From the NCBI RefSeq assembly GCF_013812955.1, contig NZ_JACCSO010000582.1:1-40231 (forward strand): DNA of 40,231 nucleotides. Direction: 5' to 3'. A program made the translations under genes and the position numbers. The notes under the pieces were generated by a model, which was given only the letters and a program-made list of their open reading frames with translations, did not search any database and was not told the DNA's origin. Source of the DNA: Nannocystis sp. (lineage in GTDB: Bacteria > Myxococcota_A > Polyangia > Nannocystales > Nannocystaceae). Shown here one piece after another: positions 16,498 to 24,447 of this stretch (position 1 is its first letter; the number at the start of each line of letters is the position of its first letter).

Positions 16498-17634
16498 GTG
16501 CAGGCCGACCCGGAGCAGGACCCCGACGATGACATGGCCTGGTGGCGTCGCCTGCCGCAACGGCCAGTCACCGCGACGCTGATCTCCGTCTGCCTGCTTG
16601 CCTATACAGCGAGCTTCGCCGCGGCGGTCGCCAGCTCGGCGGAGCCGCTGGACACTGCCCTTCGAAGTCTGTGGAGCCTCGAGGGTAGCGAGGCGGTGTT
16701 GGTGAACCTGGGTGCTCTCGACCTCACCCATGTCTGGGTGGACGGCGAGTGGTGGCGGGTGCTGACGACGGGATTCCTCCATGGGTCCTGGCTTCACCTG
16801 TTGCTAAACATGACGGCGTTGGGGTCGATCGGCGACTGGGTCGAGCACGCTTGGGGGCCATGGCGCACCCTGTTGCTGTTTCTGGCCAGCAGCGCCGGTG
16901 GTTGCCTCGCCTCCCTGATGTGGTGTGAGTCTCAGCTGGTCGTCGGCGCTTCTGCCGGCGTTCTTGGGCAGGCAGCGGCCCTCTGGCTGGCGCGTCGCTT
17001 CGGCTCCGAAGACCTTCAAGAGAAGATCTTTCCGATCTCGGTATTGAGCCTCGGCATCCTCATCGGCCTGTGCCTGTCTCTGGGCCTGGTGATCCCGGGG
17101 ATCGCTCAGGCCGGCCACATCGGCGGACTGATCACCGGGGCGGCGCTCGGCGTGCTGCTGCTACGGAGGCGGTCCACATGGCTGAACTCGCTCGGCGGGT
17201 TGGGTGTGGCTGGCGGACTGCTCACGGTCGCGCTGCTCGGTCGGGCGCCGACCTGGCAGGTGCAGTATCACGCGATGCTCGGGTTCCGCGCGACCGTCGA
17301 CGGCCAGGTGGAAGCGGCGAAGCACCACTTCGACGATGCTCTGACCCGCGACCCGGACAACGGGTCGCTGCTCAATGCGGTGGCGTACCAGCTCGCGCTC
17401 GACGGAGTGGAGCTGGAGCTGGCGCAGTCGTACGCGCTTCGGGCGCTTTCGACTGACCCGGCGAACCCCAATTTTTTAGACACGCTCGGGTGGATCTTTT
17501 GTCGCAAGGGCCAGGCCGCTGCTGCGGACCCTTTGCTCCGGGCCGCAGTGGCACTATCGGACGAGGCGGTCCCCGAGGTCATCGCCCACGTGGACGAGTG
17601 CAGCTCCGCCGCGGTCCCCCGCCCAATTTTTTAA
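16498..17634 (+). CDS. Rhomboid-family intramembrane serine protease with C-terminal TPRs
   Basis: A 378-residue polytopic protein. The rhomboid core is complete: HGSWLHLLLN (His/Asn helix), the nucleophile Ser in VVGASAGVLG, and the catalytic His in QAGHIGGLITG. About six to seven membrane helices span residues 20-245. The last 125 residues form two to three TPRs (AKHHFDDALTRDPDN, YALRALSTDPANPNF) on a soluble face. Rhomboids cut transmembrane helices of substrate proteins; the TPRs could select substrates. GTG 16498 is favoured by the -10 element just before it; ATG 16534 is an alternative. It converges on rsmG across the parS-containing gap. Substrate unknown. Confidence 0.9.
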   Translation: MQADPEQDPDDDMAWWRRLPQRPVTATLISVCLLAYTASFAAAVASSAEPLDTALRSLWSLEGSEAVLVNLGALDLTHVWVDGEWWRVLTTGFLHGSWLHLLLNMTALGSIGDWVEHAWGPWRTLLLFLASSAGGCLASLMWCESQLVVGASAGVLGQAAALWLARRFGSEDLQEKIFPISVLSLGILIGLCLSLGLVIPGIAQAGHIGGLITGAALGVLLLRRRSTWLNSLGGLGVAGGLLTVALLGRAPTWQVQYHAMLGFRATVDGQVEAAKHHFDDALTRDPDNGSLLNAVAYQLALDGVELELAQSYALRALSTDPANPNFLDTLGWIFCRKGQAAAADPLLRAAVALSDEAVPEVIAHVDECSSAAVPRPIF

Positions 17635-17645
17635 GAAAAGAATAG

Positions 17646-17661
17646 TGTTCCACGTGGAACA
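17646..17661. promoter_or_regulatory. parS: parS chromosome segregation site 1
   Basis: Perfect 16-bp palindrome TGTTCCACGTGGAACA, the ParB/Spo0J-binding parS sequence in its Myxococcus-like form. Lies 12 bp after the rhomboid stop. Confidence 0.95.
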
Positions 17662-17733
17662 TTCCTGAGTAGCTTCAGCCCACCGCTCATCACTCCGTTC
17701 GCAGAGGGGCCCCGGCGGGACGCGACACTGGCG

Positions 17734-17934
17734 CGAGCGCGGCCTCAGGGCGACCGCCCCGGACGCCAGCGTGGCGCAGCAGGGCAGGGGCAACCCCGAC
17801 ATTGAAGCGAGCGCGGCCTCCTCTCAAAGGCGAGCGTGAAGCCGTGACAGTGGTGTGGCGCCTGAGTGGGATTGAAGCGAGCGCGGCCTCAGGACGAGCG
17901 CGGCCTCCTCCTCTTAAAGAGGAGAGTGAAGCCG
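17734..17934. repeat. Block of short intergenic direct repeats
   Basis: The 13-mer CGAGCGCGGCCTC occurs four times (17734-17746, 17808-17820, 17878-17890, 17895-17907). Two of the copies are preceded by ATTGAAG and lie exactly 70 bp apart. GAGCGTGAAGCCG (17832-17844) and GAGAGTGAAGCCG (17922-17934) form a second pair. A hairpin CTCCTCT-TAA-AGAGGAG lies at 17908-17924. The block sits between parS sites 1 and 2. Confidence 0.85.
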
Positions 17935-17942
17935 GCCAGAAT

Positions 17943-17958
17943 TGTTCCACGTGGAACA
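17943..17958. promoter_or_regulatory. parS: parS site 2
   Basis: Perfect copy of TGTTCCACGTGGAACA, 281 bp from site 1. Confidence 0.95.
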
Positions 17959-17980
17959 CTTTACTGAGAAGACTTGCCGA

Positions 17981-17996
17981 TGTTCCACGTGGAACA
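17981..17996. promoter_or_regulatory. parS: parS site 3
   Basis: Perfect copy of TGTTCCACGTGGAACA, start-to-start 38 bp from site 2 and 17 bp outside the rsmG stop codon. Confidence 0.95.
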
Positions 17997-18013
17997 TCTC
18001 CCCAGCAACCGGA

Positions 18014-18673
18014 TCAGGGCCCAGCCAACCGCTCAGCCTCGACGCGATAGCCCCGTACCGACCAGCGCGCACCCTCGACCGCATCAACAACAGTCCAGCC
18101 TTCAGGGTCGGCATCACCTCGATGCAAATGCGCGACGGTCACCCCGCCGTTCACAAGCAGCGCGGCCGATGACTCGAGCCACACACCTGGCGAAAACACA
18201 GCCCGCGCGGAGGCCCACTCAAAAAGCCCAAGTCCAGCGTCCCGTCGGCCCTGAAGCTCGATACCCCCCGCCTCGAGCCGTCCGCGAATCACTCGTCCGC
18301 GCCCTCCCGACTGCGCCATCATCAGCTCGAGGAACGACGCCCTGCGCTCACGCGGTTCGACGAGCACGACCTCGACCGGCAAACACGCAGCAACGATCAG
18401 CCCCGGGAATCCCGCCCCCGACCCAACATCGATCCAGCGCTGCCCCGCCGAACAGCCGAGTCTACTGGCGAGCGTCACCACCTGGAGCCCCTCGCCGATC
18501 TGCTCGGCCAGCGCCGGTAGGTCCTTGGCGCCGCTCAAGTTCATCACCCGTCCAAATCGAAGCCACTGTTCGGCGAGTCGCTCGAGTTTTTCCCAGGGCA
18601 ACGCAACAGCCAAACCCATGGCCTCGACCGCAGGCGCCAGCAATTTTTGGAGAGGAGATCGATCCTTGCTCAT
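18014..18673 (-). CDS. rsmG: 16S rRNA (guanine-N7) methyltransferase RsmG (GidB)
   Basis: A 219-residue protein that methylates a conserved guanosine in helix 18 of 16S rRNA; loss of it gives low-level streptomycin resistance in other bacteria. The SAM motif IDVGSGAGFPGL is complete, and the N-terminal W-x-x-x-MNLSG region matches (LRFGRVMNLSGAKD). The ATG at 18673 gives the usual length; the frame is open further upstream, but that overlaps the neighbouring divergent gene. In most genomes rsmG is followed by parA and parB; here it is followed by parS sites and then an unrelated convergent gene. Confidence 0.92.
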   Translation of the reverse strand: MSKDRSPLQKLLAPAVEAMGLAVALPWEKLERLAEQWLRFGRVMNLSGAKDLPALAEQIGEGLQVVTLASRLGCSAGQRWIDVGSGAGFPGLIVAACLPVEVVLVEPRERRASFLELMMAQSGGRGRVIRGRLEAGGIELQGRRDAGLGLFEWASARAVFSPGVWLESSAALLVNGGVTVAHLHRGDADPEGWTVVDAVEGARWSVRGYRVEAERLAGP

Positions 18674-18689
18674 GCCCACGGAAACGCAG

Positions 18690-18718
18690 TAGAAACAGCA
18701 CGGAACGACGGCTGTCAA
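18690..18718 (-). promoter_or_regulatory. Predicted rsmG promoter
   Basis: Perfect -35 TTGACA (rc at 18713-18718), 17 bp, then a weak -10 TTTCTA (rc at 18690-18695). The leader would be near 10 nt. Confidence 0.4.
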
Positions 18719-18730
18719 GAGCGCTCCCCG

Positions 18731-19888
18731 ATGAATCACCTCGACCGCCGGCTTCGAACCCGCCTTGAAACCCTCGAGGGCGCCGGGCTGAGCCGCGTCC
18801 CGCCGAGCATCACCGAGCGCGACGGCGTGCGCTACCGGATCCACGATCGCCCCGTCGTCGGCTTCTGTAGCAACGACTACCTCGGCCTCGCCAATCACCC
18901 AAGCTTCGCCGGGCTCGCCCCGACAGGGAGCGGCGCCACCGCCTCGCGCCTCGTCTGCGGCGATCTGCCCGAGCATCGCCGCGTCGAGGCTCGCCTCGCC
19001 GAGCTCGCAGGCACTGAATCAGCCGTCCTGTTCCCGAGCGGCTTCCAGCTCAATGTCGGGGTCCTCCCCGCACTGATCGAGGCGACGGATCGAGTTTCCA
19101 GCGACGCCCTCAACCACGCCAGCCTGATCGACGGCCTTCGACTCGCCCGCGCCCAGGTCGAGGTCCTGCCCCACGGCACCGCCCCTCCCGCAGTCGGTGA
19201 GGCCCCGCTTCACTGGTGGGTCACCGAGGCCCTCTTCTCCATGGACGGCGACTACGCGGATCCCACCGCCCTGGGCGCTCACCTCGAGGCCGGCGGTGGG
19301 CTCTACCTCGACGAAGCCCACAGCTTCGGTCTCTTCACCGCCGCCACTGGCCGCCCGACGGGCTTCGCCGGGCGCCACAACCTCCAGCCCACGGTCCTGG
19401 TCGGAACCCTCGGGAAATCCTTCGGCTGTGCAGGCGCCTTCGTTGCCGCATCCACCCTGACCTGCCGATGGATCCGTGCCTGTGCACGCAGCTTCGTGTT
19501 CAGCACCGGACCCTCGCCGATGGCCAGCGCCCATGTCGAACACGCCATCGAGCTGCTCGCCGGTCCCGAAGGCGACCTTCGACGACAGCAGCTCTGGGCG
19601 AACATCGACCGCCTGGCCACCCACCTCCGGGTGTCACCACGCTCACCGATCTTCAGCATCATCATCGGTGACAACCAGGCCGCCATGGGTCTGAGCGCCG
19701 CCTTGCTCGAGCGCGGCTGGCATGTCCAGGCGATCCGTCCTCCGACTGTTCCACGTGGAACGGCCCGCTTGCGCATCACGATGACCGCGAGCCACGACAC
19801 GACCCAGATCGATGCCTTCGCCACCGACCTCCGCGAGTTGCTCGCGGCCGACCACGGCGACCTCACTTGCCGATACAAAATCGGCTGA
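18731..19888 (+). CDS. BioF-like alpha-oxoamine synthase (8-amino-7-oxononanoate synthase family)
   Basis: A 385-residue PLP-dependent enzyme of the AONS/KBL group, which condenses an amino acid with an acyl-thioester; biotin synthesis is the commonest role. Typical motifs: FCSNDYLGLANHP, GSGATASRLVCGDLPEHRRVEARLAEL, the Asp/His of LDEAHSFG, and the PLP lysine in GTLGKSFGCAGAF. No other biotin gene is nearby, so the acyl donor is uncertain. ATG 18731 starts the conserved region and is divergent from rsmG (57 bp apart). The final 26 bp overlap the end of mnmE on the other strand. A parS site (15 of 16) lies inside at 19747-19762, encoding the VPRGT stretch. Confidence 0.85.
   Translation: MNHLDRRLRTRLETLEGAGLSRVPPSITERDGVRYRIHDRPVVGFCSNDYLGLANHPSFAGLAPTGSGATASRLVCGDLPEHRRVEARLAELAGTESAVLFPSGFQLNVGVLPALIEATDRVSSDALNHASLIDGLRLARAQVEVLPHGTAPPAVGEAPLHWWVTEALFSMDGDYADPTALGAHLEAGGGLYLDEAHSFGLFTAATGRPTGFAGRHNLQPTVLVGTLGKSFGCAGAFVAASTLTCRWIRACARSFVFSTGPSPMASAHVEHAIELLAGPEGDLRRQQLWANIDRLATHLRVSPRSPIFSIIIGDNQAAMGLSAALLERGWHVQAIRPPTVPRGTARLRITMTASHDTTQIDAFATDLRELLAADHGDLTCRYKIG
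19747..19762. promoter_or_regulatory. parS: parS-like site 4, within the BioF-like gene
   Basis: TGTTCCACGTGGAACG, one mismatch at the last base from the three perfect copies. Intragenic parS sites are known in other bacteria. Confidence 0.85.
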
Positions 19889-21170
19889 AAATACTGCGCA
19901 ACACCTCATCCCCGATCGGCCCGAGCAGGCCACGGCCGCTGACCTCGGCGAGTCGATGTTCCGCGATGCCGAGCTGGAATCCGACGACCTCGAGCAAGCC
20001 CTCGACCGCGAGCAGGCCATCGGCCTCCGCCAACGCCGCGAGCGCATCACTGGCCCGATCGCGATGCCGGGCCAACCCGATCCACGGCAAGCGCCCGCGC
20101 GACTCGGCCCACTGCGCCAGCGCGTCCCGGACCTCACCGACACCTTGCGCGCTCGCCACGGCTCCGACCCATCCCGCCCGCCGCGCCCCGAGATCTCGCT
20201 TGTTCTCGACACACACCACTTCCCCGGGTGGTGCCCCGAGCAACTCGGTGTCGGCAGCCTCGACCCACACGACCAGGTCAGCCCCATCCATCTGCTCGCG
20301 ACTGCGAAGGATCCCCGCGTCCTCGAGCACGTCGCACGCCACGCGGAGTCCGGCCGTGTCGACCAGCACGACTTCATGCGCACCGAGGCGCAGCTCTGCC
20401 TCGACATAGTCGCGCGTCGTGCCGGGCAGCGGCGAGACAATTGCCCGCGGCCGTCCGAGCAACGCGTTGAACAGCGCGCTCTTCCCGGCATTCGGCGGCC
20501 CGGCCAGCACGACCCTGGCCCGCTCCCGCGAGCGCCGGCTGACCTCGAAGCGCGCGACCCAGGACCCGAGCACCGCCGCGACCTCGGAGATCTCCCCACG
20601 CCACCTGGTCAGGTCGCCCTCGGCGACATCGTCCGGAAAGTCGAGGTTGGCCTCAATTTCACAGCGAAGCGCATGCACCTGCCCCACCAGCGCTTCGACC
20701 TCCCGCCCGAGCTCGCCGGCGACCAGTCGGCGCGCCTGCTCGAGCGCCGCGTCCGTCTGCGCCGCGATCAACGCGGCGATGCCCTCGGCCTGCTCGAGGC
20801 TCAGGCGCCCGTGCTCGAAGGCCCGGCGACTGAACGCGCCGGCATCGGCAGCGACCGCCCCGAGCGTCAACAACCGCTCGAGCACGCTGCGAACATTGCG
20901 CTCGCCACCGTGCACATGCAGCTCGACCACATCTTCCCCGGTGAACGAGCCGGGTCCCGGCATCCGCACCACCAGCGCATCCTCTTCCGCCTCATCAGCG
21001 TCGGCTGACAGCCGCAAGCGCCGTCGGCTGAGCACCCGGGGTACAGGTGGCTCGCCATACAGCGCGCGGCCGATCTCCTCCGCACGAGGACCACTCAAGC
21101 GGACGATCGCCACGCCACCATCCGGGCTACCGGTGGCGACGCCGACGATCGTCGCGCGTTCGCTCCCCAC
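19863..21170 (-). CDS. mnmE: tRNA uridine-5-carboxymethylaminomethyl modification GTPase MnmE
   Basis: A 435-residue protein that works with MnmG to modify the wobble uridine of certain tRNAs. The N-terminal folate-binding domain (GGVAIVRLSGP; FTGEDVVELHVHGG) precedes helices and an inserted G domain: GPPNAGKS, PGTTRDYVEAEL, DTAGLR, and NKRD. The C-terminal CIGK (FCIGK) is intact, so the catalytic Cys is present. GTG start at 21170, two bases after the khpB stop, so the two are coupled. Last gene of the rpmH-rnpA-yidD-yidC-khpB-mnmE run; mnmG is not in the window. Confidence 0.95.
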   Translation of the reverse strand: MGSERATIVGVATGSPDGGVAIVRLSGPRAEEIGRALYGEPPVPRVLSRRRLRLSADADEAEEDALVVRMPGPGSFTGEDVVELHVHGGERNVRSVLERLLTLGAVAADAGAFSRRAFEHGRLSLEQAEGIAALIAAQTDAALEQARRLVAGELGREVEALVGQVHALRCEIEANLDFPDDVAEGDLTRWRGEISEVAAVLGSWVARFEVSRRSRERARVVLAGPPNAGKSALFNALLGRPRAIVSPLPGTTRDYVEAELRLGAHEVVLVDTAGLRVACDVLEDAGILRSREQMDGADLVVWVEAADTELLGAPPGEVVCVENKRDLGARRAGWVGAVASAQGVGEVRDALAQWAESRGRLPWIGLARHRDRASDALAALAEADGLLAVEGLLEVVGFQLGIAEHRLAEVSGRGLLGPIGDEVLRSIFSRFCIGK

Positions 21171-21172
21171 GC

Positions 21173-21736
21173 TCAGGCCCGGGCGTCGTCGCTCTCGGAG
21201 CGCCGGCCGTCACCCTCACGCGACGGGAACACCACCACATGCCGGAAGCGACCCTCGCCCTCCGACTCGGTGCGAAGCCCGTCCATCTCCATCAGCGTCA
21301 TGTGCACGACCCGCCGCTCCATCGCCGACATCGGATCGAAGTGGTACGGGCGGCCGCTGCTGAGCACCTTCTGACCGACCCCCTGCGCGAGCTCCTTGAG
21401 GCTCTTCTCGCGTCGCTCGCGGTAACCGCCGACGTCGAGGGTGATGCGCATCCGGTCGAAGCCCTCCGCCTGCAGCACGCGCAGCGTCAGGTACTGAAGC
21501 GCGTCGAGGGTGGCGCCGTGCCGGCCGATGAGCAGGCCGCCGTCCTCCTCGCTGGTGTTCAGGTCACAGTGGAGGCCGTCCTCCTCGATGTCGATGTCGA
21601 CCTCGACCTCGACGCCGAGGAGGCCGAGCACGGACTCGAGGAACGAGCGGACGACAGGGACCGCCTTGCCATAGTTTTCGTCCGCATTCACGGGGTGGGA
21701 TTCTGCCGGGGAGGCAGCTTGCTTGAGGTCAACCAT
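21173..21736 (-). CDS. khpB: KhpB/Jag RNA-binding protein
   Basis: A 187-residue protein with a KH-type domain (GLLIGRHGATLDALQYL, the GxxG loop) and a C-terminal R3H domain (RRVVHMTLMEM). Family members bind RNA, pair with KhpA, and influence cell division and elongation in other bacteria. The N-terminal Jag domain found in many homologues is missing; instead there is a short start and an acidic strand-rich stretch (VEVEVDIDIEEDG). A poly-charged tail ends it. AGGAGA lies 13 nt before the ATG, a rather long spacing. Position between yidC and mnmE is the usual one. Confidence 0.92.
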   Translation of the reverse strand: MVDLKQAASPAESHPVNADENYGKAVPVVRSFLESVLGLLGVEVEVDIDIEEDGLHCDLNTSEEDGGLLIGRHGATLDALQYLTLRVLQAEGFDRMRITLDVGGYRERREKSLKELAQGVGQKVLSSGRPYHFDPMSAMERRVVHMTLMEMDGLRTESEGEGRFRHVVVFPSREGDGRRSESDDARA

Positions 21737-21757
21737 GATTTCTCAACTCTCCTGAGA

Positions 21758-23368
21758 CTACTTGGCTGCGGCGGTCGGCGAGGGACGGAGCTGGATGACC
21801 GTCTGGACCAGCGACAGCAGCACGTTGGCGAAGATGTAGACGCACAGGCCGGACGGCAGGAACAGCATCATGACCGTGAAGATGATCGGCATCATCCACG
21901 CCATCATCTTGGCCTGGTCGTTGTCCACGCCGGACGGCTGGATCTTCATCTGGAAGTACATCAAGGCGCCCATCGCGAGCGGCAGGATGTAGTAAGGGTC
22001 TTGCTCGGTCAGGTCGGGCAGCCACAGGAACGGCTCGCGGTACAGCTCGACCGCCGTGTTCAGCATCGCGTACAGCGCGATCCAGACCGGCAGCTGAACC
22101 AGCATCGGCAAGCAGCCGGCGAGCGGGTTGACGCCGGCGCGCTGGAACAGCGCCTGCATCTCCTGGGCCTGGCGGACGCGGTCGTCGGCGTACTTGGCCT
22201 TGAGCGCGGTGAGCTCCGGCTGGATCTCCCGCATCTTCTTCATCGAGCGCATCTGCTTGAAGGTCAGCGGCAAGGTCACGACCTTGACCACCACCGTCAG
22301 CAAAATGATCGCCACGCCCCAGACGCCGGTCAGGTTGTAGAAGACCCGCAGCAGCCACAGCATCTTTTCGCCGAGGAAGCGCGTCAGTCCGCCGAACCAA
22401 CCCCAGTCGACCGCGTCCTCCAGGTGCACGCCGGGCACGACCGCATACCGGGACAGGCTCTCCATCTCCTTGGTGCCCATGTACAGCCCGAACTCGTAGG
22501 TCCGCGACTCATTGGGCTCCAGGGTGACGGCGCTCGAGCTGATCGTGTTGACCAGCTTGGCCGCGTCATCGCTGAGGCGGACCTCGCAGGTCTGGACCGG
22601 ATGGGTCGGCACGACCGCGGAGAGGAAGTACTTGCTGTCGATGCCCGCCCAGCGGATCTGCCCGCGGATGGTGCCGGACTGCTCGGTCACGTCGCTGGCC
22701 GAGAACTCCTCGACATCGTCGGGCGTCGCGCACAGACCACGCTGGATGTTGTAGCTGCTGCTCTCCTTCGGAAGCCCGTACTGGGTCTTCAGCATCAGCT
22801 TGTGGCCCTGCCGCTTGCTCGAGCGGTTCAGCACCTTGAGATTGAGCAGCCCCTCGTAGCCCTCGACCAGCTTGAGGTCGCCGAGGATCTCCACGTCGAG
22901 GTCCTTGTAACGCAGGCTCCAGCTGGAATCCGTCTGGCCCACGACCTCCCAGCCGGCGCCCCGGGGCATCCGGAAGTCGGTCTCGTTGGCGTCGAAGCTG
23001 ACCTGCAGCGAGGTGTCGCCGTTCAGCTTCAGGAAGTCGTCGCCCCGTTCGTCGCGCCCCATGAACTGCTTGCTCAGCAGCTCGGTGCGACGGACGAACC
23101 CGCCGACGTTGCCAACCTCGAGCGCAAGCAGATCGGTCGCGATGCGGTGCGTGACCAGCGGGACGTCGACCGACGGCGAGGCCGCCGCAGCGACCTCGTC
23201 CGCGGCGGCCTTGTCCGTGGCGGCCTTGGCGTCGGCGCTGGCCTCGGTAGTGGTCTTCGCGAGATCGGCCTTCGGTGCTGGTGGCGGCGGCGCGAGCAAG
23301 CTCGCGTAGACGACCCAGATCAACACACAGACGACGATCGCCAACAGGGTACGGCGCTGGAAATCCAC
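21758..23368 (-). CDS. yidC: Membrane protein insertase YidC
   Basis: A 536-residue YidC of the Gram-negative type, which inserts and folds inner-membrane proteins with or without SecYEG. An N-terminal membrane helix (residues about 7-27, LLAIVVCVLIWVVYASLLA) is followed by an Ala/Asp-rich linker and a large periplasmic beta-domain. The conserved five-helix core runs from about residue 335: VAIILLTVVVKVVTLPLTFKQM, NPLAGCLPMLVQLPVWIALYAML, then MMAWMMPIIFTVMMLFLPSGLCVYIFANVLLS. Start is GTG 23368, three bases after the yidD stop codon. The C-terminal tail is short. Confidence 0.96.
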   Translation of the reverse strand: MDFQRRTLLAIVVCVLIWVVYASLLAPPPPAPKADLAKTTTEASADAKAATDKAAADEVAAAASPSVDVPLVTHRIATDLLALEVGNVGGFVRRTELLSKQFMGRDERGDDFLKLNGDTSLQVSFDANETDFRMPRGAGWEVVGQTDSSWSLRYKDLDVEILGDLKLVEGYEGLLNLKVLNRSSKRQGHKLMLKTQYGLPKESSSYNIQRGLCATPDDVEEFSASDVTEQSGTIRGQIRWAGIDSKYFLSAVVPTHPVQTCEVRLSDDAAKLVNTISSSAVTLEPNESRTYEFGLYMGTKEMESLSRYAVVPGVHLEDAVDWGWFGGLTRFLGEKMLWLLRVFYNLTGVWGVAIILLTVVVKVVTLPLTFKQMRSMKKMREIQPELTALKAKYADDRVRQAQEMQALFQRAGVNPLAGCLPMLVQLPVWIALYAMLNTAVELYREPFLWLPDLTEQDPYYILPLAMGALMYFQMKIQPSGVDNDQAKMMAWMMPIIFTVMMLFLPSGLCVYIFANVLLSLVQTVIQLRPSPTAAAK

Positions 23369-23371
23369 GAC

Positions 23372-23662
23372 TCAGCAGTGCTCCGGATGAGAGGATGCGC
23401 CCGCAGCGTCCACAGTGGACACGGTGGACACGGGCAGACACCCCCTCGGGGGCGGCGGCAGGTCGAGCCCCCCGGGATGCCAGGGATGGCAACGCAGCAG
23501 ACGACGCAGGGTCAGCCAGCCGCCGCGTAAGGCGCCGTGGTCGCGGATGCAGGCGACAGCGTAATGCGAGCAGCTCGGAGAGAATCGACAGCACGGCCCA
23601 AGCAGCGGGGAGAGCCCCACTTGATACAGGCGGATGCACGCGATCATGAACTGTCTCAGCAC
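23372..23662 (-). CDS. yidD: Membrane protein insertion efficiency factor YidD
   Basis: A 96-residue YidD, thought to help YidC-dependent insertion at the inner membrane. The core ACIRLYQVGLSPLLGPCCRFSPSCSHYAVACIRDHG with its Cys cluster, and the RRLLRCHPWHPGGLD box, are textbook. The tail from about residue 72 is a low-complexity Pro, Ser/Val extension not found in the family. Start is GTG 23662, overlapping the rnpA stop, or ATG 23647; the second fits the family's usual start equally well. Confidence 0.93.
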   Translation of the reverse strand: MLRQFMIACIRLYQVGLSPLLGPCCRFSPSCSHYAVACIRDHGALRGGWLTLRRLLRCHPWHPGGLDLPPPPRGCLPVSTVSTVDAAGASSHPEHC

Positions 23663-24090
23663 GCAGCTCCCGGCGGTACTCGCCTGGTCAGGGCATCCAT
23701 CGCGGCCGCCACCTCGGCGTAGCCCACGGATGCCGCGCTCTGTTTCGCAACCCAGACCATATCGCAGCCAGGGGTAAAGCTGCCACGTTTCCGCCGGAAT
23801 GCCTCCCGGACGTAACGTTTTATGCGATTTCGCACGACTGCCGGCCCGACTTTACGGGTGACCGTCACACCGAGCCGAACGAGCGTCTCGTCGCCCGGTC
23901 GGCGCGGCGGCATCGCCGATGCGGCAGATGCCACGGATGCGGCCGAAGCGGACGACTTGGACGACAGGGACGTCGGCGACATGAACACGAGAAAGTGGCG
24001 CAGGTGGTGTTTGGCCCCCGCGCCCTGAATCTGCAAAAACTCCCTGCGCTTCCTCAAGCGGATCGCAGCAGGGAAGCCTTCAGGCTTCAT
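23656..24090 (-). CDS. rnpA: Ribonuclease P protein component with a low-complexity insertion
   Basis: A 144-residue RNase P protein, which helps the catalytic RNA mature tRNA 5' ends. The basic helix [14 protein letters not shown] (the RNR motif) and the surrounding strands ([24 protein letters not shown]) are intact. The family is usually 110-125 residues. The surplus is a Ser/Ala-rich insert at about residues 38-68 between two core beta-strands, encoded by a GC-rich stretch of near-repeats (about 23890-23975). The ATG overlaps the rpmH stop codon (ATGA), as in many genomes. Confidence 0.94.
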   Translation of the reverse strand: MKPEGFPAAIRLRKRREFLQIQGAGAKHHLRHFLVFMSPTSLSSKSSASAASVASAASAMPPRRPGDETLVRLGVTVTRKVGPAVVRNRIKRYVREAFRRKRGSFTPGCDMVWVAKQSAASVGYAEVAAAMDALTRRVPPGAAC

Positions 24091-24239
24091 TTGCCGCCGA
24101 TCGTCACGGTCAGGCGCTTGCGGCCACGCCGGCGGCGGGCGGCGAGCACCTTGCGACCATTGGCGGTCGCCTTACGCGCGCGAAACCCGTGGGTGCGGGA
24201 GCGGCTCAGGTTGTGGGGCTGGTACGTGCGCTTCGACAT
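24087..24239 (-). CDS. rpmH: 50S ribosomal protein L34
   Basis: A 50-residue protein starting [20 protein letters not shown] and ending in a basic run ([11 protein letters not shown]): unmistakable L34. The usual 44-47 residues are slightly exceeded by the C-terminal TIGGK. GGAAG lies 8 nt before the ATG. A strong promoter pair lies at 24323-24351. The stop overlaps the rnpA start. Confidence 0.96.
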   Translation of the reverse strand: MSKRTYQPHNLSRSRTHGFRARKATANGRKVLAARRRRGRKRLTVTIGGK

Positions 24240-24322
24240 GGGGAGAACTTCCGTGAGTGGATCGATGGAGCCGACAGCAGCTCGACACGCGAGCGCGCGA
24301 CCCCGGTCGGCAAGGGGCCGGA

Positions 24323-24351
24323 TCGATACCAGCGCGACCCCGGTCTGTCAA
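24323..24351 (-). promoter_or_regulatory. Promoter of the rpmH-rnpA-yidD-yidC operon
   Basis: Minus-strand TTGACA (24346-24351), exactly 17 bp, TATCGA (24323-24328). The leader would be about 77 nt. A 14-bp direct repeat GCGCGACCCCGGTC lies in the spacer (24332-24345) and again at 24295-24308 within the leader, so a regulator could bind both. Confidence 0.6.
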
Positions 24352-24438
24352 CGCAAGCACCGCCAGCGTGATGGGCTCTCCTCACTTCTCCGTTGTGTAT
24401 CCAGCTGGGCGAACATTGCTCCAGCAGCTTGATCCGAT

Positions 24439-24447
24439 CTTTCCACA
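24439..24447 (+). promoter_or_regulatory. Weak DnaA box
   Basis: CTTTCCACA, 8 of 9 to TTWTNCACA. Confidence 0.35.

Larger units (their letters stand above)
17635..18013. other. Intergenic parS and repeat region
   Basis: This 379-bp gap between the convergent rhomboid and rsmG genes contains three perfect parS palindromes and a block of short repeats. Short reading frames cross it, but they are made of the repeats and show no protein-like features. Confidence 0.8.

Noticed and set aside
17801-17890. ATTGAAG-ending repeats 70 bp apart, resembling a CRISPR unit
   Set aside because: Sequence upstream of the two copies is not conserved, copies are only two with uneven extra fragments, and no cas gene is near.
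21047-23530. 827-residue plus-strand frame across mnmE-khpB-yidC
   Set aside because: Antisense to three certain genes; Arg/His/Leu-rich with no domain.
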